A stretch of DNA of 15,810 bases from Actinomycetes bacterium (GTDB lineage: Bacteria; Actinomycetota; Acidimicrobiia; Acidimicrobiales; Acidimicrobiaceae): assembly GCA_021790855.1 (NCBI GenBank), contig JAJYFP010000002.1, forward strand, positions 12,571 through 28,380. The letters run 5' to 3'. Positions 9,977 to 15,810 of this stretch are shown one piece after another; position 1 is the first letter of the stretch; each line of letters opens with the position of its first letter. The translations under genes and the position numbers were made by a program. Below the pieces are notes generated by a model. The model made no database searches, was not told the DNA's origin, and saw nothing but the letters and a program-made list of their open reading frames with translations.

Positions 9977-10750
9977 TTAGTGATCGCCTGCCATCGCCTC
10001 CCCAATGTAAACCGCCGTAAGAGTCGTAAAGATAAACGCCTGAAGAGCACTTACGAATATTTCGTACCCAGTAACCAATACCAGCATGGCGAAGGGCAAA
10101 GGCAACGCTACTAAAAGGATGCTCTTCACAAATAGAGCCTCGGACAAGATAGCAAAGGTGACCAGCAGAAGGTGACCTGCCAACATATTTCCAAAAAGAC
10201 GAATTGCTAATGCGAAGGGTCGCACTATGAAAGTAGACAGGAACTCTAATGGAATAAGAAGTGGTAGTAACGCAACAGGAACACCTTTGGGAACCAGTGA
10301 GGTCTTCAGGTACTTACCAAAGCCCTGTCTTTTTATACCTACCACCACGAAGGTAACGTAAGAAATCAGTGCCAAAGGTATCGTAACGCTTGTTCTAGCG
10401 GTTGCGGGCATTTGGATGAACGGAATAACCTCGAAAAGGTTGCTAAACAAAATAAAAAAGAACATTCCAACCAGCCATGGAACCCAGGCCATGCCCTCTG
10501 GACCCATCGCTTCTAGAACGATTAAGTTCGTAACGAAGTCAACCCCGTACTCAATGACGTTTTGAAGACCAGTCGGTATGAGCTTTGCACCTCTACCAGC
10601 TAAAACAAACAGCACTATTGTAATGACGGCTGCAGCAAGAGTTATAAGTCCAATCTTATTGAAAGCCAGTGCCGAGCCACCAAAAAATATTGTCTTCCAG
10701 TTGAGAAGTTCTCCTATAGGAGGAAAATTAATGCTAGCCAGTACAAACAC
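9977..10750 (-). CDS. atpB: F1Fo ATP synthase a subunit
   Basis: The a subunit provides the two half-channels through which protons reach the c ring. The 257 residues are strongly hydrophobic, with five to six membrane helices. The essential arginine is R184 in 'LAIRLFGNMLAGH', the family signature. Later helices contain 'ALPLPFAMLVLVTGYE' and 'SALQAFIFTTLTAVYIGEA', also typical. The start is GTG at 10750, two bases after the atpI stop, with AGAGGAG inside the last codons of atpI, so the two are probably translated together. Confidence 0.97.
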   Translation of the reverse strand: MFVLASINFPPIGELLNWKTIFFGGSALAFNKIGLITLAAAVITIVLFVLAGRGAKLIPTGLQNVIEYGVDFVTNLIVLEAMGPEGMAWVPWLVGMFFFILFSNLFEVIPFIQMPATARTSVTIPLALISYVTFVVVGIKRQGFGKYLKTSLVPKGVPVALLPLLIPLEFLSTFIVRPFALAIRLFGNMLAGHLLLVTFAILSEALFVKSILLVALPLPFAMLVLVTGYEIFVSALQAFIFTTLTAVYIGEAMAGDH

Positions 10751-10752
10751 GC

Positions 10753-11190
10753 CTAATTACTCCTCTTAGGTGGTCTTAGACCGGCGTACGCCAGCTTTCC
10801 AGTCACACCACGGGCCATCAAAGCAACTGCAGATAGATGCGTGATAATTAGAGCTCCTCCGTAAACTTTCAAGTTCATCCAGTCAGCTTTCACGACGGGC
10901 AAAGTTCCCACCGTAAGTAGTATCAAGTCCACAAACATGCTTCCAACAGCCGCAGCCATCAAAGCAACCGGAGAAATCCTAGCGCCTGCTGAAAGAAGTT
11001 TTGTTGCAATCACAAAATTAATTACCACCAACAAACACCCATAGGCCGCAGAATATAAGCCATGTTCTCCGTATATAACAAACGCAATAGCCACTACCGC
11101 TAATGAGACCAAAATGGAGTACGTAACAAGCTTTTTACCAAGGATAAGTTCGATATCCTTACCATTGTCAGTACTTACATCACTAGGCAC
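10753..11190 (-). CDS. atpI: AtpI-like ATP synthase accessory membrane protein
   Basis: This small protein has four predicted membrane helices (about 23-41, 45-68, 76-99 and 110-129, counted from the longer start). Size, topology and position immediately before atpB match the AtpI / ATP synthase I family, which aids assembly of the c ring or magnesium handling. Sequence conservation is low, so the call leans on context. Two starts are possible. GTG 11196 sits one base from the AGAAGGG ribosome site, too close; GTG 11190 is seven bases from it and is chosen here (145 residues). The gap to atpZ is about 110 bases. Confidence 0.8.
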   Translation of the reverse strand: MPSDVSTDNGKDIELILGKKLVTYSILVSLAVVAIAFVIYGEHGLYSAAYGCLLVVINFVIATKLLSAGARISPVALMAAAVGSMFVDLILLTVGTLPVVKADWMNLKVYGGALIITHLSAVALMARGVTGKLAYAGLRPPKRSN

Positions 11191-11197
11191 TGGCACA

Positions 11198-11204
11198 CCC
11201 TTCT
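11198..11204 (-). promoter_or_regulatory. Ribosome binding site deciding the atpI start
   Basis: AGAAGGG on the minus strand is seven bases before GTG 11190 but only one base before GTG 11196, so it favours the shorter product. Confidence 0.5.
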
Positions 11205-11253
11205 AACGCGATTCTCGGCTCAACAACCCCTGTGTGTCGCAAAACCAGCTCAT

Positions 11254-11283
11254 AAACTATCATGAAACTTATAGATAACGCAA
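11254..11283 (-). promoter_or_regulatory. Weak promoter candidate upstream of atpI
   Basis: TTGCGT (11283-11278), an 18-base spacer and TAGTTT (11259-11254) lie in the atpZ-atpI gap. This could be a secondary start for atpI-atpB onward. It matches the consensus only partly and may be chance. Confidence 0.2.
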
Positions 11284-11304
11284 GTTGTAAAGGCATCATT
11301 TTGG

Positions 11305-11679
11305 TTATTCATCTGATGTATTAATGTCACACGTTGTTGAACCCTCGAGAAGTCCACTGAAGCCCTCACCACTACCGCTTCCGTTTGACTGCTTTTTTTC
11401 CAATCTCCATCGATTCATCGCTTCATCCATCTCAAGGCGCGTTTGATAGTAGGACCTAAGCACTGAACCTAGCGCACCAAAAATAACAGCACCCACGAAG
11501 TACCAGATACTTCCAAAAGACGTCGCTAGCCACCAGCCCACAAGAGCCATCAGAACCACTACCCCAACCTGCTCTACTACTACGGCAATAGCATCGGTGA
11601 AAGGAGCGGCTGTTCCTCCTTCTGGCACCCCTAAGGGATTTTTTAGCTGTCGGAAAAGACCTAACAAAAGACGAGACAA
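11305..11679 (-). CDS. atpZ: AtpZ-like small membrane protein
   Basis: A two-helix membrane hairpin (helices in 'EQVGVVVLMALVGWWLA' and 'IWYFVGAVIFGALGSVLRS') is followed by a charged, then Ser/Gly-rich tail. 'GWWLATSFGS' followed by a glycine-rich second helix fits the AtpZ family (ATPase gene 1), which pairs with AtpI near atp operons. The open frame extends to GTG 11712, but the likely promoter has its -10 box directly beside that codon, so the transcript would start inside or after it. TTG 11679, with GGTGG seven bases upstream, is therefore preferred (124 residues). The start is uncertain; the gene is likely real given context. Confidence 0.7.
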   Translation of the reverse strand: MSRLLLGLFRQLKNPLGVPEGGTAAPFTDAIAVVVEQVGVVVLMALVGWWLATSFGSIWYFVGAVIFGALGSVLRSYYQTRLEMDEAMNRWRLEKKQSNGSGSGEGFSGLLEGSTTCDINTSDE

Positions 11680-11712
11680 GAAAACACCACCATTGAATTT
11701 ATACCTTGTCAC

Positions 11713-11741
11713 AATATACGCGAAGTTGGAAGATCTGCCAA
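11713..11741 (-). promoter_or_regulatory. Probable main promoter of the atp operon
   Basis: On the minus strand TTGGCA (11741-11736), a 17-base spacer and TATATT (11718-11713) match the sigma-70/SigA consensus at five of six positions in each hexamer with ideal spacing. Transcription should start near 11706, about 27 bases before the proposed TTG of atpZ. This would transcribe atpZ through the 2H-GNAT gene independently of wecA. It is the best promoter-like sequence I found in the window. Confidence 0.6.
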
Positions 11742-11800
11742 ACTTGAAAGACTATAGCCGAAAATCGAAGAGGGCCAAGGTTCATCTCCCTATCTTCTTC

Positions 11801-11814
11801 ACATCTACAGATGT
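11801..11814. repeat. Inverted repeat ACATCT-AC-AGATGT between wecA and atpZ
   Basis: A perfect six-base inverted repeat with a two-base centre lies seven bases past the wecA stop and about 60 bases upstream of the atp promoter -35 box. No T tract follows it on the minus strand, so a classical terminator is unlikely. It could be an operator for the atp promoter or an mRNA 3' end hairpin. Confidence 0.35.
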
Positions 11815-11821
11815 TCCCGAA

Positions 11822-13075
11822 TCACCCATTGGGCAGCACAGTCTTGTCCGAGATCTTGGAACTCTTATCCTCTGGCATCACGTCGCCAGATTCAACCCCG
11901 CTTGTCTTACGCCCCCACCTCTTGGTTACGACTCCTTTTGGACGGCTCCGACCAGGAACCATGTCACGGAACCAGCCGGCTCTAGCATGCTTTCGTCGCT
12001 CTTTAGTTCCGGGGTGCAGCATCACCCAAAGTATTACCGCTACTAGCACTATCACAACGGGCACGATGGCCTTGGTTTCGCTTATAAATGTGGGAGTAAG
12101 TGCTACAAGTGCCAAAACGGAAGTCCATGCCCAAAGTATTACCACAGATCGTGCATGGCCATGTCCCATCTGCATGAGACGATGGTGCAGGTGTTCTTTA
12201 TCAGGAGAAGAGACTGCACTACGACGAGCGGTTCTTCTCACAACCGCAAAAGCCATATCAAACATAGGCACGCCCAGAATTACAAAAGGTATGGCTAGCG
12301 GTGCAAAGAAAAAGAAGGTTTGGTCAGCAACGTTAGAGGTTCTACCACCTACTACCGAAGTAGAAGCAGCCATCAGCAGTCCCAATAGCATTGCACCAGT
12401 ATCACCCATGAACACCTTCGCTTGATGAACGTTGTGGGGCAAAAAACCAATGCAGATTCCAAAGGTTGTAAAAGCAACCAAGGGTCCTAAAGAAGTTGCA
12501 GGAAGTTGACCCAACGCCTGCAACTTCAAGGAATAGATTCCAAAGGCCAACGAAGCGATCGCCACAATTCCGCCAGCCAATCCGTCAAGACCATCGATAA
12601 GGTTTACAGCGTTCTCCATCGCCACGACCCAAAACGCAGTTAAAAGTGGCGTTATAGAGGCCGAAAGGACAACGACACCAGCGAAGGGAAGTTTAAACCA
12701 AAACATGGTGACGCCAAACACCCAGAGCACGGATGAGGAAAGTATCTGGCCAGCCAACTTAGCTGGAGCAGATACATCAAAGATATCGTCCAAAGCTCCC
12801 ACAACAACGATAACCGCTCCCGCAAGGGCCACTCCGACTGGTTCCGAAGAACTTGAGAACACGGGTCGGAAGACACCCAGAAGTTGTGCAACTCCAAAAG
12901 CAACGAGGAAACCTCCATACATAGCTACTCCGCCCAGAGTGGGGGTAGCTCTCGTGTGAATCATGCGACCGCCCGGCTTCACCACGAATCCAAACGTCGT
13001 CGATGTCTTCCTGACTAAAAAGGTACCAAGATAAGTAACCACTGCAGCAATGGCAACTATTGCCACGTAATCCAA
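11822..13075 (-). CDS. wecA: WecA/Rfe-type polyprenyl-phosphate GlcNAc-1-phosphate transferase
   Basis: This membrane enzyme transfers GlcNAc-1-phosphate from UDP-GlcNAc to a polyprenyl phosphate, starting arabinogalactan-linker or other wall-polymer synthesis. The 417 residues hold about ten membrane helices. Family motifs run in order: 'GALDDIFD' (D96, D97), 'ENAVNLIDGLDGLAGG' (N155, N158, D161, D164), 'FMGDTGAM' (D225) and 'EHLHHRL' (H295, H297, H298). The HxHH motif favours the WecA/TagO group over MraY. After the last helix comes a basic cytoplasmic tail of about 65 residues. The start is TTG 13075, fixed by AAGAGGAG seven bases upstream. It lies 16 bases after glyA. In mycobacteria rfe also precedes the atp operon. 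Confidence 0.93.
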   Translation of the reverse strand: MDYVAIVAIAAVVTYLGTFLVRKTSTTFGFVVKPGGRMIHTRATPTLGGVAMYGGFLVAFGVAQLLGVFRPVFSSSSEPVGVALAGAVIVVVGALDDIFDVSAPAKLAGQILSSSVLWVFGVTMFWFKLPFAGVVVLSASITPLLTAFWVVAMENAVNLIDGLDGLAGGIVAIASLAFGIYSLKLQALGQLPATSLGPLVAFTTFGICIGFLPHNVHQAKVFMGDTGAMLLGLLMAASTSVVGGRTSNVADQTFFFFAPLAIPFVILGVPMFDMAFAVVRRTARRSAVSSPDKEHLHHRLMQMGHGHARSVVILWAWTSVLALVALTPTFISETKAIVPVVIVLVAVILWVMLHPGTKERRKHARAGWFRDMVPGRSRPKGVVTKRWGRKTSGVESGDVMPEDKSSKISDKTVLPNG

Positions 13076-13082
13076 ATGGCTG

Positions 13083-13090
13083 CTCCTCTT
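13083..13090 (-). promoter_or_regulatory. Ribosome binding site deciding the TTG start of wecA
   Basis: AAGAGGAG lies seven bases before TTG 13075, just inside the 16-base glyA-wecA gap. No ATG is available nearby in frame. Confidence 0.6.
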
Positions 13091-13091
13091 T

Positions 13092-14390
13092 TTATCTAAC
13101 TAAAAATGGTGGTGGAAACTTGAGGCATAAAGATCTAACCTCTTTCCGGATTCGTTCGATCTCGCGGTCATCTTCTCGCTTGCGCAGAGATGCAGCCACG
13201 TACTCCGCTACCAAAGACATCTCGCGAACCCCCATATTTGCAGTGGTCATTGCCGCTGTTCCAAATCGTAGGCCCGAGGTTACGAAAGGAGATCGAGGAT
13301 CTCCGGGAATCTGATTTCTATTACATGTTATCCCAGCACGATCAAGTACCTCTTGAGCCTGTTTCCCCGACAAGTCAATATCAAAGCTCTGCAGATCAAC
13401 TAAGATTAAATGCGTGTCTGTACCTCCAGACACAACTCTGAAACCTTGTGCCTCGAGTTCTTTGGCTAAAGCCTTCGCGTTTTCAACTACCTTTTGCTGA
13501 TACTCCTTAAAACTTGGACTTAGAGCCTCCAGAAATGCCACCGCTTTAGCCGCAATAGTGTTTTCGAGTGGGCCGCCTTGAAAACCAGGGAAAAGAGCCT
13601 TGTCAATTTTTTGACCATACTCTTCATGTGACACGATCGCACCGCCCCGAGGCCCTCGAAGCGTTTTATGCGTTGTAAAGGTCACCACGTCCGCTCCTTT
13701 GGAACCATCCGTAGTAAAAAGTGGATTTGGATAGATCTCCGCCGCTATCAATCCCGCAACGTGAGCAGCGTCAAACATGACCAACGAACCAACTTCATCA
13801 GCAATCTCTCGAACTCTATCTACCTCAATAATGCGCGAATACGCAGTAGCTCCTGCAACGATCATCTTTGGTCGGTGCTTTTTTGCAAGGTCATACATGC
13901 TATCAAAGTCAATCACTTCCCCGTCTACACCCTTGGGAGTTACTCCATAGCCAACGAAGTTGTACAGCTGGCCCGAGAAGTTCACCGGCGACCCGTGAGT
14001 TAGGTGACCTCCTTGGTCAAGACGCATAGCAAGAACGGTGTCACCGGGTTTCAGCAGTGCAAAATATACCGCTGCGTTGGCGTTCGCTCCACTGTGTGGT
14101 TGAACATTGGCGTGAGCAGCTTTGAACAAAAGCTTCAGTCTTTCAATCGCCAGGGTCTCTACCTTGTCAACGATTGAATTGCCACCATAGTATCGCTTGC
14201 CCGGATATCCTTCTGAGTACTTATTTGTCAACACGGAGGCAGTAGCTTCCATGACCGCCAATGATGTAAAGTTTTCGGAGGCGATGAGCTGCAACGAGGT
14301 GCTTTGTCTTTCTATCTCTTCATCGACTAGATGAGCCAACTCTGGATCGACATCTCGGAAATGACTCCCAACCAACGAATACTCAGACAT
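13092..14390 (-). CDS. glyA: Serine hydroxymethyltransferase
   Basis: This PLP enzyme interconverts serine and glycine while loading one-carbon units on tetrahydrofolate. From the chosen start the protein is 432 residues, within the family range. Visible marks are 'LIASENF', '[15 protein letters not shown]', '[14 protein letters not shown]', '[10 protein letters not shown]' (D207, H210 at the PLP ring) and '[12 protein letters not shown]' with the PLP lysine K242. The open frame continues to a TTG at 14417, but a perfect AAGGAGGT lies just before ATG 14390, so that ATG is the start. It is followed 16 bases later by wecA and preceded by a structured 260-base leader. The C-terminal 'FPPPFLVR' is slightly longer than usual. 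Confidence 0.97.
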   Translation of the reverse strand: MSEYSLVGSHFRDVDPELAHLVDEEIERQSTSLQLIASENFTSLAVMEATASVLTNKYSEGYPGKRYYGGNSIVDKVETLAIERLKLLFKAAHANVQPHSGANANAAVYFALLKPGDTVLAMRLDQGGHLTHGSPVNFSGQLYNFVGYGVTPKGVDGEVIDFDSMYDLAKKHRPKMIVAGATAYSRIIEVDRVREIADEVGSLVMFDAAHVAGLIAAEIYPNPLFTTDGSKGADVVTFTTHKTLRGPRGGAIVSHEEYGQKIDKALFPGFQGGPLENTIAAKAVAFLEALSPSFKEYQQKVVENAKALAKELEAQGFRVVSGGTDTHLILVDLQSFDIDLSGKQAQEVLDRAGITCNRNQIPGDPRSPFVTSGLRFGTAAMTTANMGVREMSLVAEYVAASLRKREDDREIERIRKEVRSLCLKFPPPFLVR

Positions 14391-14402
14391 AAAGACCTCC
14401 TT
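14391..14402 (-). promoter_or_regulatory. Ribosome binding site deciding the glyA start
   Basis: AAGGAGGTCTTT directly precedes ATG 14390, an almost full match to the 16S anti-Shine-Dalgarno. It would lie inside the coding region if the upstream TTG 14417 were used. Confidence 0.8.
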
Positions 14403-14488
14403 GACGCTAGCTAACAATCCTAGCCAACGATATAGTCATTAAGCCTTCGTCAAACCTGTATTTCAAAGATTAAGGTCTAGTGATCGGT

Positions 14489-14548
14489 GGGAAGTCTCTC
14501 AGTTCCCGCGTTGGCTATCAATAGCATCGCTACGCTCTCCTCCGCGGG
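14489..14548 (-). promoter_or_regulatory. Structured leader upstream of glyA with mutually exclusive stems
   Basis: In the minus-strand RNA, CCCGCG (14548-14543) can pair perfectly with CGCGGG (14510-14505). The same GGG, extended by AA (14507-14503), can instead pair with TTCCC (14493-14489), closing a nine-base loop. The large loop of the first stem also contains two overlapping small hairpins (14514-14525 and 14522-14532). Mutually exclusive stems about 100 bases before the glyA ATG suggest a riboswitch, attenuator or protein-binding leader. I do not recognise a known class: glycine and THF aptamer cores are not visible. Confidence 0.4.
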
Positions 14549-14570
14549 CTCTTACTGGAACACCTCAACA

Positions 14571-14597
14571 AATGGCCACTAATTTCCCAATGGTCAC
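14571..14597. repeat. Direct repeat AATGGYCAC in tsaC-glyA gap
   Basis: AATGGCCAC (14571-14579) and AATGGTCAC (14589-14597) are direct repeats with starts 18 bases apart. They lie upstream, in the glyA sense, of the structured leader. They might be tandem binding sites, but two nine-base copies could also be chance. Confidence 0.2.
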
Positions 14598-14650
14598 AAA
14601 AATATTCTGAACCAAAACGTCACACTCACTCATCAACTTCCTATACGTAC

Positions 14651-15352
14651 TTAGCCACCTAGTGCATCTACGATCTCTTCGTGAGATATGGGTCCTTCAC
14701 GTAGTATTCGGGGAGTCTTATGCCTTAAGTCAACAAGTGTAGAGGCCTGTTCCGCCATAGGTCTTGCATCCCCAATCACCAACGTACGGACATGTGTTAA
14801 CACCTTTTTGATCGATTCGTCTTGCAATAGCGCTATCGCTTGGGCATAAGTAGTCACGGGAGTTTCACCGCTCCTATTTGCCGACGTACAGGCTAGGGGA
14901 ACGTACCTACCAACTAAACGCGAAAAACTCTCACCAGGGGAACGAAAAGCTACTGAAGCGTCACCTCTTTGGATTCCTTTTGGAAGAAACCTAGAGCTGG
15001 ACACGACGACAGTTAAAGCACCGGGCCAGAGCTTAGATGCTACCGCCTCTAATCGAGTCCGTTCATCAGCATCCAACGGACCAAAGTGGACATCGATCAT
15101 CTCCAGACCTGAAACCAAAACCGGCAAACTCTTGCTTAGTTCTCGTCCCTTCAAGTCAAATATACCCTCGATCGACGAGTCAATCTTCGCTGAACAAGCT
15201 ACGCCATAAACGGTATCAGTTGGCAACACGAATACAACGCCCTCGCGGAGCCATTTCACGACATACTCAACCGCAGAGTCTTCGTCATGGAAGACCTCTT
15301 CAGTATCGGTCAAAACATCAAAGACTCTTATGGCAGATTCACTACTGGACAA
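14651..15352 (-). CDS. tsaC: L-threonylcarbamoyladenylate synthase (TsaC/Sua5/YrdC family)
   Basis: The enzyme makes threonylcarbamoyl-AMP from threonine, bicarbonate and ATP for the universal t6A37 modification of ANN-decoding tRNAs. The 233 residues form a YrdC domain without the extra Sua5 C-terminal domain. Motifs in order are 'LPTDTVYGVACSA' (43-55), 'KGRELSKSLPVLV' (68-80), 'LWPGALTVVV' (108-117), 'CTSANRSGETP' (155-165), 'STLVDL' (204-209) and 'ILREG'. The N-terminal 28 or so residues precede the conserved fold and are not distinctive. The start is TTG 15352, 11 bases inside prmC, with GGAG nine bases upstream; no ATG is available. The prmC-tsaC pair is conserved in actinobacteria. Confidence 0.94.
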   Translation of the reverse strand: MSSSESAIRVFDVLTDTEEVFHDEDSAVEYVVKWLREGVVFVLPTDTVYGVACSAKIDSSIEGIFDLKGRELSKSLPVLVSGLEMIDVHFGPLDADERTRLEAVASKLWPGALTVVVSSSRFLPKGIQRGDASVAFRSPGESFSRLVGRYVPLACTSANRSGETPVTTYAQAIALLQDESIKKVLTHVRTLVIGDARPMAEQASTLVDLRHKTPRILREGPISHEEIVDALGG

Positions 15353-15810
15353 GTTGTTTTACTCCAACCACAAATCTTTGCCTCCCAGTCAGATCATTCA
15401 CAACCTTGATCTTCATAAAGCCATTTTCCTCCAAGAGTCTCTGCACTCGTTGACTTTGCTCTGGTGAGATCTCAACAACCAAAGCTCCGCCGGGAACAAG
15501 CCACTTACGCGACTCACTTACAATAACGCATATAGCCTCGAGACCCGTTGGACCCGGAGTAAGAGCGATCTTAGGTTCATAGTTACGTACGGTCGTCGGT
15601 GCACACCTGTACAACTCCTCTGATAGATACGGTGGATTACTAACCACCACGTCCAGGCGGCCACACAGCGACGACGGTAACGGATCAAAGTAAGACCCTA
15701 ACTTCAGATCCACTTTGTCAACCAAGTTAATACCACGATCTAGGGACACTTTCTGAAGATTCATTACAGCCACTTCAAGTGCTTCAGACGAAACTTCTGT
15801 TCCTAAAACC
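15342..15810 (-). CDS. prmC: PrmC (HemK), release factor glutamine methyltransferase, 5' part cut by window
   Basis: PrmC methylates the glutamine of the GGQ motif in release factors RF1 and RF2, using S-adenosylmethionine. Only the C-terminal 155 residues are in the window; the frame stays open to the right edge, so the start lies outside. The catalytic 'SNPPYLSEEL' is intact, preceded by the strand-2 region 'GTEVSSEALEVA' of the SAM fold and followed by 'VRNYEPKIALTPGPTGLEAI', typical of PrmC. An internal GTG (15773) falls in the middle of the SAM fold and is not the start. The stop overlaps the tsaC start by 11 bases. Confidence 0.92.
   Translation of the reverse strand, partial: VLGTEVSSEALEVAVMNLQKVSLDRGINLVDKVDLKLGSYFDPLPSSLCGRLDVVVSNPPYLSEELYRCAPTTVRNYEPKIALTPGPTGLEAICVIVSESRKWLVPGGALVVEISPEQSQRVQRLLEENGFMKIKVVNDLTGRQRFVVGVKQLVQ

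Noticed and set aside
14391..14417. Longer glyA starting at TTG 14417
   Set aside because: The perfect AAGGAGGT immediately before ATG 14390 would then be coding, and the extra nine residues do not fit the family N-terminus.
14470..14550. TPP, glycine, THF or SAH riboswitch, or a tRNA, in the glyA leader
   Set aside because: A CTGAGA and an 'ACCGATC' recall the TPP box, but the remaining conserved core is missing. The glycine, THF and SAH cores are absent, and there is no T-loop or cloverleaf.

Overview
The window looks like the chromosome of an actinobacterium, probably an acidimicrobial-type lineage with moderate GC content (near one half by eye, not counted). The main evidence is gene order. 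Reading down the minus strand from the right edge it runs prmC - tsaC/sua5 - glyA - wecA(rfe) - atpZ - atpI - atpBEFHAGDC - a 2H/GNAT gene - murA. This resembles the prmC-sua5-rfe-atp-murA block I recall from Mycobacterium and its relatives. The beta subunit carries the actinobacterial 'DPLASSS' version of its signature, and the delta subunit is the long actinobacterial type. The species assignment is inference only.

Layout by region. 1-1217 is murA (minus, 3' end off the window). 1218-1771 is a 554-base intergenic stretch between divergent genes, with inverted repeats and a candidate murA promoter. 1772-2767 is glpX, the only gene on the plus strand. 2751-3752 (minus) is a fused 2H-phosphoesterase/GNAT protein whose start abuts the atpC stop codon. 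3753-10750 (minus) holds the eight F1Fo ATP synthase structural genes in the order a-c-b-delta-alpha-gamma-beta-epsilon, tightly packed except for a 178-base gap before the c-subunit gene. 10753-11679 holds the small membrane proteins AtpI and AtpZ, with a good sigma-70-type promoter just upstream. 11822-14390 holds wecA and glyA. 14391-14650 is a glyA leader with two mutually exclusive hairpins. 14651-15810 holds tsaC/sua5 and the 3' part of prmC.

How the genes relate. Most of the window builds one machine, the proton-driven ATP synthase, with AtpI and AtpZ as accessory membrane proteins. WecA and MurA draw on UDP-GlcNAc for cell-envelope synthesis. GlyA supplies glycine and one-carbon units. 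TsaC and PrmC serve translation, through tRNA t6A modification and release-factor methylation. GlpX is the gluconeogenic fructose-1,6-bisphosphatase. The points most worth a second look are Asp in place of the catalytic Cys in MurA, the 2H-GNAT fusion at the end of the atp operon, the duplicated N-terminal domain in the delta subunit, and the switch-like leader of glyA. I see no phage, transposon, CRISPR array, tRNA or rRNA. Apart from these points this is a conserved core region, and I do not see a clearly new multi-gene system.
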